Made by a program: the position numbers and the translations under genes
Notes under the pieces: model-generated
Told to the model about the DNA's origin: nothing
What the model saw: only the letters and a program-made list of their open reading frames with translations
Databases searched by the model: none
Assembly (NCBI GenBank): GCA_910578795.1
Contig: CAJTSD010000021.1
Span: 1-58,197 of the forward strand
Length of the DNA: 58,197 bases
Direction of reading: 5' to 3'
Origin: an uncultured Lachnospiraceae bacterium
GTDB lineage: Bacteria > Bacillota > Clostridia > Lachnospirales > Lachnospiraceae
Shown here: positions 8,838-15,522 of the stretch, piece after piece
Numbering within the stretch: the stretch's first letter is position 1
How the letters are laid out: each line of letters begins with the position of its first letter

Positions 8838-8918
8838 TGCAATTTTTTATGCAAAAATTGCACTAGCTAGAGTATAACATATATTATTCTTCTCGCCTAG
8901 TGAAATTTTGCAAAATTT
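8838..8918 (-). promoter_or_regulatory. Promoter of the decarboxylase operon with two flanking palindromes
   Basis: On the minus strand an extended -10 element TGTTATACT (8879-8871) lies about 80 bases before the first gene of the operon; no good -35 is seen. A perfect 16-bp palindrome AAATTTTGCAAAATTT (8903-8918) lies upstream. An imperfect 25-bp dyad, TGCAATTTTT...AAAAATTGCA (8838-8862), lies around +10 to +30. Both share the core TTTTGCA/TGCAAAA, which suggests a pair of operator sites for one regulator, possibly the TetR or RpiR protein of the same locus. The left dyad could also be a leader hairpin. Confidence 0.45.
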
Positions 8919-8936
8919 TTATATTTTTTCAGCCTG

Positions 8937-10160
8937 TCAAATACTCCACTTTTCAAATACCTTTTTCAGACACCAAGTAAAATCAATTGCTTCTTTTGCC
9001 TGCGCGGCAACAAGCTCCACCCGTTTCCATTCCTCGTCCCCTACCTTATAACTGAGATGTCCTACTTTCTGTCCTTTTTCAACAGGCGCGCTAAGTCCTT
9101 TCACTTTATGAAGCGTTACGGTGATTTTTTCCTCACCGCTCATCAAAATCCCATCCGTTTTGCAAAGGGATTTATCCTGCGGCTCTGCTGCCTCTACCCC
9201 AATTGTTTCCAATCCGCCGATTGTTTCACTTTTTGCGCCTGTCACCAGAATATCATCAAACGCACTTTCGGGAACCGCCGCCTCCTCAAATCTTCTGTAT
9301 TGATAATTCGCTATCCCGAATTCCATAAGCGCACGGGTATCACTCCACTTATAAGTTTTGTGATTGGGCCAGCCGCATGCCAAAAGCGCTACCACAAAAG
9401 TCTTCCCGTCGCGTTCCAACGCTCCGACGTAACAGTATCCCGCTTTGTTTGTAAAACCGGTTTTTCCGGAAAGCGCTCCCGTCATCATGCCCAAAAAAGC
9501 ATTATGATTCGTGCAGCTAAAGCTTCTTTTCCCCGAAGTGTCCGAAAATGAATGAGAAGGTGTTCTGGTAATTTCAAGGAATTTTTCTTTTTGAGGTGAT
9601 TGCTTAATGCAATAGGACATGACAAGCGCTAAATCCCTTGCCGTAGTAGAATGAAACCTGTCGCCGTCCGTGGCGTCAAGTCCGTTTGGTGTAATGTAGT
9701 ATGTGTTTTCGCAGCCAATCTCTTGCGCCTTCTGGTTCATAAGCGCGGCAAATCCTTCCACGCTGCCGCCTACGTGCTCCGCAATCGCTACCGCCGAATC
9801 ATTATGGGATTCCAGCATCAGGGAATAAACCAAATCCCCAAGACGGTAATTTTCCCCTTCCCTGATGTTGAGCTGCACATCCGGCATTGATGCCGCATAT
9901 GCCGATACCGCCACTGTATCGTCAAGGCTCGCATTTTCAAGCGTCACAATCAATGTCATAATTTTTGTCGTGCTTGCCATCGCCATCTGTTCATAACCGT
10001 TGCGTTCATATAAAACGCGCCCCGAATCAGCGTCCATGAGCACTGCCGACTTGGCATAAAGCATCATCTCATCCGCATATACGTAAGCGCCCCCGCACCA
10101 CTCCGGCATTGCCAAAAAAAGATTTACCGCGACAAGCAACGCCATAATTTTTTTCCCCAT
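8937..10160 (-). CDS. D-alanyl-D-alanine carboxypeptidase (PBP5/DacF family), first copy
   Basis: A 407-residue serine DD-peptidase. It has a signal peptide (KIMALLVAVNLFLAMPEW), then the catalytic motif STTK near residue 63, an SxN motif present as SHN near 117, and KTG (SGKTGFTNKAG) near 233. A C-terminal beta-rich domain and a final amphipathic helix (WCLKKVFEKW) for membrane attachment follow, as in PBP5. It trims the terminal D-Ala from peptidoglycan stem peptides at the outer membrane face. It is the last gene of a minus-strand run metallophosphoesterase-scpA-scpB-udk-dac; a second homologue lies at 13243-14418. Confidence 0.93.
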   Translation of the reverse strand: MGKKIMALLVAVNLFLAMPEWCGGAYVYADEMMLYAKSAVLMDADSGRVLYERNGYEQMAMASTTKIMTLIVTLENASLDDTVAVSAYAASMPDVQLNIREGENYRLGDLVYSLMLESHNDSAVAIAEHVGGSVEGFAALMNQKAQEIGCENTYYITPNGLDATDGDRFHSTTARDLALVMSYCIKQSPQKEKFLEITRTPSHSFSDTSGKRSFSCTNHNAFLGMMTGALSGKTGFTNKAGYCYVGALERDGKTFVVALLACGWPNHKTYKWSDTRALMEFGIANYQYRRFEEAAVPESAFDDILVTGAKSETIGGLETIGVEAAEPQDKSLCKTDGILMSGEEKITVTLHKVKGLSAPVEKGQKVGHLSYKVGDEEWKRVELVAAQAKEAIDFTWCLKKVFEKWSI

Positions 10161-10223
10161 ATTGTTGCTCCCTTTTTATAAAGGTTTCATAAAAATATAT
10201 TTTGGAAAAAAGATAATTATGAG

Positions 10224-10850
10224 TTATGCGCCAAGCTTTTTATTCAAATATGTAACCAGCATATCAACCCCCGGCGCATTTTCGCCGCCTCTTGGGATAA
10301 TAATATCCGCATACCGTTTTGACGGCTCTACAAACTCCTCATGCATAAGCTTTACTGTTTCGCTATACTGCGCAATAATGGATTCAATGCTCCTTGCACG
10401 TTCTATCATATCACGCTTGATACGCCGTATCAGGCGCTCATCAGCGTCGGTATCAACATAGATTTTAATATCCATTAAATCCCGAAGCTCGCGGTTTTCA
10501 AGCACTAAAATCCCCTCAATGATAATCACTGTTTTCGGCGCAACACGTATGGTTTCGTTCGCCCTATTATGGTTACAGTAGTCATATGTCGGCATATCAA
10601 TCGGCTGTCCCTTGAGCAGTTTGCGCACATCTGCCGCCATCCGCTCCGACTCAAACGAAGCAGGGTGGTCATAATTGAGTTTGCACCGCTCCTCAAAGGG
10701 CATGTCGTCATGCGCCTTGTAATAATTGTCGTGGCTGATTACGGCAATGTCCTCACCGAAATATTCCTGAAGTTTTTTGATGATTGTCGTCTTCCCCGAC
10801 GCGGAACCGCCCGCCACGCCAAGAACACATATTTTCCTATCGTTTTCCAT
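10224..10850 (-). CDS. udk: Uridine kinase
   Basis: A 208-residue P-loop kinase of the uridine kinase/phosphoribulokinase family. It has a Walker A GGSASGKTT (about 15-23), then HDNYYKAHDDM and NYDHPASFE near 40-65, YDYCNHNR near 90 and the Walker B-like IIIEGILVLEN near 108. These match Udk, which phosphorylates uridine and cytidine in pyrimidine salvage. Length and spacing are typical (200-215). It follows scpB by 28 bp and is probably co-transcribed with it. Confidence 0.93.
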   Translation of the reverse strand: MENDRKICVLGVAGGSASGKTTIIKKLQEYFGEDIAVISHDNYYKAHDDMPFEERCKLNYDHPASFESERMAADVRKLLKGQPIDMPTYDYCNHNRANETIRVAPKTVIIIEGILVLENRELRDLMDIKIYVDTDADERLIRRIKRDMIERARSIESIIAQYSETVKLMHEEFVEPSKRYADIIIPRGGENAPGVDMLVTYLNKKLGA

Positions 10851-10878
10851 AATGCTGTTCTTCCTCTCGTAAAACCAA

Positions 10879-11493
10879 TTAAATCTCCAGCCTGACTCCT
10901 GCCTCGGCTTCCTCCTCCGCCTGCTTTTTAAAGTCCTCCAGCTGTTCGGAATTAAGCGTCGGTAAATCTCCTATGGATTTCACGCCAAAGGTCCGCAAAA
11001 ATTCCTCCGTCGTGCCAAAGAGAAGCGGTCTTCCAGGAGCATCAAGACGTCCAAGCTCCTGTATCAGATTAAATTCCAAAAGCCTGTTCACCGCATGGTC
11101 ACAGCTTACCCCTCTGATTTTTTCTATTTCAAGCCTTGTCACAGGCTGCTTGTACGCAATGATGGAAAGCGTTTCCAACAGCGTGTCCGACATCACATAT
11201 TTTCTCGGTGCCTTTGCAACTTTAATCAAATATTCATAAAGTTCAGGCTTTGTACAAAGCTGGAAGGAATCCTCAAGCTCCGCGATATAAATCCCCCTGT
11301 CGCTCTTTTCATACAGTTCATTCATTTGGGCAATCACCTCGCGTATTTCCTTCTCGCTTTGTTCCAAAACATGGACAAGCTTGCCCATCTCCACGGAATC
11401 ACCCATTGCAAAAAGAACAGCCTCGATTACTGCCATTTCTTTTTTATGTTCATTTTTTATCTCTGTCTTTTTTTCTTCCAAAACTGACCTCAT
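10879..11493 (-). CDS. scpB: Segregation and condensation protein B
   Basis: A 204-residue ScpB, the winged-helix partner of the SMC-ScpAB chromosome condensation complex. Recognisable segments are EAVLFAMGDSVEMGKL at the N-terminus, the core YVMSDTLLETLSIIAYKQPVTRLEIEKIRGV and the ending LEFNLIQELGRLDAPGRPLLFGTT...FLRTFG. The start is uncertain: the ATG at 11493 is five bases past the scpA stop and has a poor ribosome site, while a TTG four codons later has GAGG at good spacing. It is directly preceded by scpA, the usual pair. Confidence 0.95.
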   Translation of the reverse strand: MRSVLEEKKTEIKNEHKKEMAVIEAVLFAMGDSVEMGKLVHVLEQSEKEIREVIAQMNELYEKSDRGIYIAELEDSFQLCTKPELYEYLIKVAKAPRKYVMSDTLLETLSIIAYKQPVTRLEIEKIRGVSCDHAVNRLLEFNLIQELGRLDAPGRPLLFGTTEEFLRTFGVKSIGDLPTLNSEQLEDFKKQAEEEAEAGVRLEI

Positions 11494-11498
11494 TTCCG

Positions 11499-12248
11499 CT
11501 ATGCCGCAAGACTTGACGTAATAATAATGTCTGCAAAGGCAGTTTCCTGCTCAATGGAAATGATACCCTGTTTCATCATTTCCAACACAGCCATAAACGT
11601 CACAATGACTTCCATTTTGCTGCCCTGCTTTTCCAAAAGCCTGCGAAAGCTGAACCGTTTATGGTTTTTCACAAAATCCTCAATATAGCTTTGCTTCTCC
11701 TCAAGATTGATTTCATCTTTTTCTATTTTTCCAAAACGGCTTCTGATGGGATCAATCTTGTCCTCCTGCCGGCGCATGACAGACTTAAAAATCTCGTTTA
11801 ATTTAGTAAGATTAACGTCACCCACAAGTGTTTGATAATCAATTGGAACCCTATAGTTTTGCACCTCTTTTGGAAGCATTGGTTTCTTATACCATGTTTT
11901 TGCCGCGTCAACCTGCCTGTCCCGCAATTCAAATGCCATATACTTGTACATCTTGTATTCCAAAAGTTTTTGTACAAGCTCCGCTCTCGGATCTTCCTCC
12001 TCGCCTTCTTCATTGACCTCCTTAGGCAGAAGCATTCTGCACTTAATGTCAAGAAGCGTCGCCGCCATCACAAGAAACTCGCTCATCACGTTCATATCCT
12101 GCCGCTGCATATTTCTGATATAGTCAAGGTACTGCTCTGTTATGATCACGATTGGAATATCATAGATATCAATCTTATTCTTTTCAATCAGATATAACAA
12201 AAGATCAAGCGGACCTTCAAAGACCTCAAGTCGCACGGATAAACTCAT
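11499..12248 (-). CDS. scpA: Segregation and condensation protein A
   Basis: A 249-residue ScpA kleisin. The start at 12248 is chosen because TTGGAGG lies 8 bases upstream, inside the longer open frame. The N-terminus has VRLEVFEGPLDLLLYLIEKN followed by KIDIYDIPI and QYLDYI, the SMC-binding head of ScpA. LVMAATLLDIKCRMLLP follows near 70. The C-terminal winged helix (FMAVLEMMKQGIISIEQE) is present. It bridges SMC heads and ScpB in chromosome segregation. scpB follows five bases after the stop. Confidence 0.95.
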   Translation of the reverse strand: MSLSVRLEVFEGPLDLLLYLIEKNKIDIYDIPIVIITEQYLDYIRNMQRQDMNVMSEFLVMAATLLDIKCRMLLPKEVNEEGEEEDPRAELVQKLLEYKMYKYMAFELRDRQVDAAKTWYKKPMLPKEVQNYRVPIDYQTLVGDVNLTKLNEIFKSVMRRQEDKIDPIRSRFGKIEKDEINLEEKQSYIEDFVKNHKRFSFRRLLEKQGSKMEVIVTFMAVLEMMKQGIISIEQETAFADIIITSSLAA

Positions 12249-12320
12249 GCCAAAAACCTCCAATTCCATCCAAATCTTTTTTATTTTACATGGAATCGGA
12301 GGAAAGTGCAAGGCAAACTG

Positions 12321-13178
12321 TTATTCGCTCCTACACGGTTTCAGCGTCACCACATATAACTGCGCAGGATTAAAAAAACGAAACGGAAGCGTGTGGGAAC
12401 CCATGCCGCGTCCAAGCAGCATGACGGCTCCGTTTTCCCGATAAATACCGCCGTCATATTTTGGAAACAGCCTGTAAGAAGGCGCTATCACACCGCCCAG
12501 CAGAGGAAGGCGCATGATACCGCCGTGAACATGACCGGAAAGCACAAGATCCGCTCCCCATTTCGCATATTCAGAGAAATAATCAGGATTATGGGCTATC
12601 AGAATATTACACATACTGTCGTCCGATTTTCCGACAGTGATTTCAAGATAGCCCTCCTCCATTTTTTTCAATTTAAAATGCGCAAAGTATTCCAGTGAAA
12701 GTTCCAGCCCTGTTATCCTGATATTATATTCCGGAATTTTCACACTCCTGTTTTCAAGCAGAATCATATTCTCAAGCTTTAATTCCTTCTTTAGCTGTTC
12801 AAACTGATTTCCGAATTTATCGCGCTGCTCCTTTATCTTTGACTCATGATTTCCAAGCCCGTAATAGACCTTGAAATTCCTGCAAAGAGCACGTATCAAT
12901 TCAATTCCCGGCATCATATCCTCTCCGGCTTTTGATGTCACAAGATCACCTGCCAGCACAATAAAATCAGGATTTATCTTCTTTACCGCCTTAATAAACG
13001 GCTTATTCTTATCTCCATAGACCTTGTTGTGTACATCCGAAATCAGCACAATCCTGCATTCCTTTTGCAATTTAGGAAACACCAGTTCCTCCTCAATTAT
13101 TTCAAAGCGGTTTCCGTCGATCAGCCCTATTGCAAGGAAAAACACAAAAATCAGTACCAATATCACCAAAATAATCAA
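12321..13178 (-). CDS. Membrane-anchored metallophosphoesterase
   Basis: A 285-residue calcineurin-like phosphoesterase. The start is a TTG at 13178 with AAGGAAGGG 8 bases upstream. An N-terminal membrane helix (ILVILVLIFVFFLAIGLI) is followed by the metal-binding motifs: LISDVHNKVYG (about 45), VLAGDLVTS (about 75), GLGNHESK (about 105) and LIAHNPDY...LVLSGHVHGG (about 200-222). This arrangement resembles the YaeI/YkuE group, which includes lipid-phosphate hydrolases, but the substrate is not predictable. It precedes scpA by 72 bp. Confidence 0.88.
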   Translation of the reverse strand: MIILVILVLIFVFFLAIGLIDGNRFEIIEEELVFPKLQKECRIVLISDVHNKVYGDKNKPFIKAVKKINPDFIVLAGDLVTSKAGEDMMPGIELIRALCRNFKVYYGLGNHESKIKEQRDKFGNQFEQLKKELKLENMILLENRSVKIPEYNIRITGLELSLEYFAHFKLKKMEEGYLEITVGKSDDSMCNILIAHNPDYFSEYAKWGADLVLSGHVHGGIMRLPLLGGVIAPSYRLFPKYDGGIYRENGAVMLLGRGMGSHTLPFRFFNPAQLYVVTLKPCRSE

Positions 13179-13242
13179 TATTATATCCCTTCCTTAATCG
13201 CTGTGTTCTCTAAGTATATCAAATGCTCCAATTACAGGCGCC

Positions 13243-14418
13243 TTAAATCAGATATTTTAAGAATATTCTTTTGAGATAATCAAGATAATATGCCCGCTCT
13301 ACCGTTTCTGCGGCGATAACCGCCACACTCCCGATTTCCTTCTGGTCCAATGTATAAACAATTTTTCCGACCTCTGTACCTTCTTCAACCGGTGCCTCAA
13401 GCGTTTCCCGATACTGATAGCTTTTCTCAATCTTAGAAAAATCCGCCCCCGACACATCAAGATAACGAAATACTTCTTTTGGAATAATCATGACCTCATC
13501 CGACTTTCCGCCTGTCACCTTTAACGGCGTCAGAACCTCCCTGTTTTCGTCCGTATAAATCCTTGTCATCGCAAAGCCATACTCCAGCATACTTCTTGCC
13601 TCGGCAAACCGGATTTTAAAGTCAGGCGCTCCCATTACCACTGCAATCAAGTCAATCCCTTCTTTACTTGCCGTCGCACTAAAACAGTATTTTGCCGCAT
13701 TCGTCGAACCGGTTTTCAATCCCGTTGTCCACTGGTACTGCTTTAAAAGCTTATTGGTACTTGACAGCGTAAAATTCTTTGTGCCCTGCCTTGTCACATG
13801 GGTAATGTCCTCCATCCAAATGGTTGTGTAATTATAAACCTGCGGATAACGCGTAATCAGCTCTCTTGACATCACTGCCACATCTCTTGCCGTAGTATGA
13901 TGTGCGCTGTCCGAAGTCAGTCCGCAGCAATCGAGAAAATGGGTGTTTGTCATGCCAAGCGCCGCAGCTTTCTCATTCATCTGATTCACAAACTCTGTCT
14001 CGCTGCCTGCGATGTACTCCGCAATTGCAACAGACGCATCGTTTCCACTTGCCACGGCAATACATTTGATGAGGGTATCAACCGTTTGGATTTCTCCTTC
14101 CTCCAAAAAAACCTGGGAACCGCCCATTGATTTTGCATAGGCACTTGTGCTTACTTCATCCTCAAGCTTAATTCTTCCCTTTTCAAGCGCCTCAAAGGTA
14201 AGCAGCAATGTCATAATTTTAGTAATGCTCGCAGGACTTCTGACCTCATCCGGATTTTTCTCAAACAGCACGGTTCCCGTCGATGCTTCCATAAGAATTG
14301 CCGACGGTGAACTCAGGCTGAGCGCCTCCCCCTCCGCATATACAGTATTCCCATATAAAAAAGGGACAATCATCACAAAAGCAAGTAAATTGCAAATAAA
14401 ACGTTTCCAACGAACCAT
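13243..14418 (-). CDS. D-alanyl-D-alanine carboxypeptidase (DacF-like), second copy
   Basis: A 391-residue PBP5-family DD-carboxypeptidase. It has a signal peptide (ICNLLAFVMIVPFLYG, then a VYAE cleavage region), catalytic SITK (about 64-67), the canonical second motif SGN (about 123) and KTG (GLKTGSTNAAKYC, about 225). A C-terminal PBP5-type domain and a final amphipathic anchor (YLDYLKRIFLKYLI) follow. DacF-type enzymes often act in sporulation, but the sequence does not decide between vegetative and sporulation roles. It has the canonical SGN, unlike the SHN copy at 8937-10160, so it is probably a diverged paralogue rather than a recent duplicate. Confidence 0.93.
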   Translation of the reverse strand: MVRWKRFICNLLAFVMIVPFLYGNTVYAEGEALSLSSPSAILMEASTGTVLFEKNPDEVRSPASITKIMTLLLTFEALEKGRIKLEDEVSTSAYAKSMGGSQVFLEEGEIQTVDTLIKCIAVASGNDASVAIAEYIAGSETEFVNQMNEKAAALGMTNTHFLDCCGLTSDSAHHTTARDVAVMSRELITRYPQVYNYTTIWMEDITHVTRQGTKNFTLSSTNKLLKQYQWTTGLKTGSTNAAKYCFSATASKEGIDLIAVVMGAPDFKIRFAEARSMLEYGFAMTRIYTDENREVLTPLKVTGGKSDEVMIIPKEVFRYLDVSGADFSKIEKSYQYRETLEAPVEEGTEVGKIVYTLDQKEIGSVAVIAAETVERAYYLDYLKRIFLKYLI

Positions 14419-14483
14419 AAAGCTCTCACATCTGTTTTGTTTTCTTATAGAAATTTATGCTTACCCAGCCCGTTATATGCATC

Positions 14484-14516
14484 AAACAAAAATGCAGACT
14501 TTTACACCTGCATTTT
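14484..14516 (-). terminator. Intrinsic terminator after the CmpB-like gene
   Basis: On the minus strand the stem AAAATGCAG/CTGCATTTT (14508-14516 with 14489-14497, 10-base loop) is followed by TTTTGTTTG. It lies 17 bases after the stop of the gene at 14533-15126 and separates it from the dacF-like gene. Confidence 0.75.
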
Positions 14517-14532
14517 ATACATTCAACCTTAT

Positions 14533-15126
14533 TTATCTTCTAATCAGCCTGTGATAAAACTCCGAAATTTCCTCTCTTGTTTCTTCATTGATCTTTACTG
14601 ATATTGCAAAATGGTATCCAAAATCAATCGCAGCCATCACACAGATCAGAACAATTGTCTTTATTCCCCATTCAAACGGCCATCTGTCCACAAAGCTCAT
14701 CACCTTATCAAACAGGAACGTAATGATAATAACTGCATAGAATCCCCATGCAAGTATACTTTCAAGACATACAACCCCCTTGTAATTGCAGAACTTTTCA
14801 TTATAGTCCCACCATACCTCACCAAAAAGCTTCATCATAAGCCTTGCCACCAAAAACTCAAACATCGTTGCAAGCGCTGCACCTACTATGTATAGCATAA
14901 TCCAATTCTGGGCAAGCGGATGCAGGATAATATATCCAAGCGTCGCTCCCACACCGTAGATCGGGCAGAACGGTCCTGTCATAAATCCTCTGTTTGTAAG
15001 CTTTTTATTGCAAAATGACATATAAATTGACTCTACCATCCAGCCGATAATACTGAATAAGAAAAAGCAGGCAATCAAATGATATAAATCATATCCCGCC
15101 AGATGATACTTATATAACCACATCAT
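14533..15126 (-). CDS. CmpB-like membrane protein ('putative ABC transporter permease' family)
   Basis: A 197-residue integral membrane protein. The ATG at 15126 has GAGGAG 7 bases upstream; the longer frame runs back through the rpsU terminator and is not credible. Signature segments are CFFLFSIIGWMVESIYMSF, NRGFMTGPFCPIYGVGA, FEFLVARLMMKLFGEVWWDY and ICLE-like GVVCLESILAWGFY. These match the family named ABC_trans_CmpB in Pfam, whose real function is unknown. Four to five hydrophobic segments are visible. A terminator follows the gene. Confidence 0.82.
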   Translation of the reverse strand: MMWLYKYHLAGYDLYHLIACFFLFSIIGWMVESIYMSFCNKKLTNRGFMTGPFCPIYGVGATLGYIILHPLAQNWIMLYIVGAALATMFEFLVARLMMKLFGEVWWDYNEKFCNYKGVVCLESILAWGFYAVIIITFLFDKVMSFVDRWPFEWGIKTIVLICVMAAIDFGYHFAISVKINEETREEISEFYHRLIRR

Positions 15127-15154
15127 TATTCCACTCCTCATAGCACAGAAAGGT

Positions 15155-15185
15155 AAAAAATCCTTGACAAAACAGCCAAGGATTT
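15155..15185 (-). terminator. Intrinsic terminator of rpsU
   Basis: Minus-strand stem AAATCCTTG (15185-15177) and CAAGGATTT (15166-15158), with a 10-base loop, is followed by six Ts (15160-15155). It lies about 20 bases beyond the rpsU stop and just before the ribosome site of the CmpB-like gene. Confidence 0.85.
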
Positions 15186-15205
15186 TACTTTCATAACAAA
15201 ACAAA

Positions 15206-15382
15206 TTAATTATATTTGCGCTTTCTAGCCGCTTCAGACTTCTTCTTACGTTTTACGCTTGGCTTCTCGTAATGCTCTCTTTTACGGATCTCCTGCTGGA
15301 TTCCCGCCTTCGCACAGCTTCTCTTAAATCTACGCAAAGCGCTATCCAAAGTCTCGTTTTCTTTTACGATAACATTTGACAT
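15206..15382 (-). CDS. rpsU: 30S ribosomal protein S21
   Basis: A 58-codon gene. The translation begins MSNVIVKENETLDSALRRFK, continues with RSCAKAGIQQEIRKREHYEKP and ends in the basic tail SVKRKKKSEAARKRKYN, a complete S21. S21 sits near the 3' end of 16S rRNA in the small subunit and assists initiation. A GGAGG ribosome site, a strong promoter (15459-15486) and a terminator (15155-15185) make it a separate transcription unit between alaS and the CmpB-like gene. Confidence 0.97.
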   Translation of the reverse strand: MSNVIVKENETLDSALRRFKRSCAKAGIQQEIRKREHYEKPSVKRKKKSEAARKRKYN

Positions 15383-15458
15383 ACTATCACACCTAACCTC
15401 CCTCCAGTCCTATTATTGTGTGCAAGACTGTTCGGGTATACTTAATCGCACATTAAGA

Positions 15459-15486
15459 ATTATACCACATATTATGCATACGTCAA
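15459..15486 (-). promoter_or_regulatory. Sigma-A promoter of rpsU
   Basis: Minus-strand TTGACG (15486-15481), a 16-base spacer ending in TGG (extended -10) and TATAAT (15464-15459). The ~70-base leader contains a short stem CTTAAT/ATTAAG. The promoter lies in the gap after the alaS stop and reads into rpsU. Confidence 0.85.
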
Positions 15487-15522
15487 TAGTTTTTCAAAAT
15501 ATTATTAAATATTATTAAATTT

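Noticed and set aside
15127..15204. Longer N-terminus for the CmpB-like protein
   Set aside because: This stretch contains the rpsU terminator and lacks a ribosome site; the ATG at 15126 has GAGGAG.
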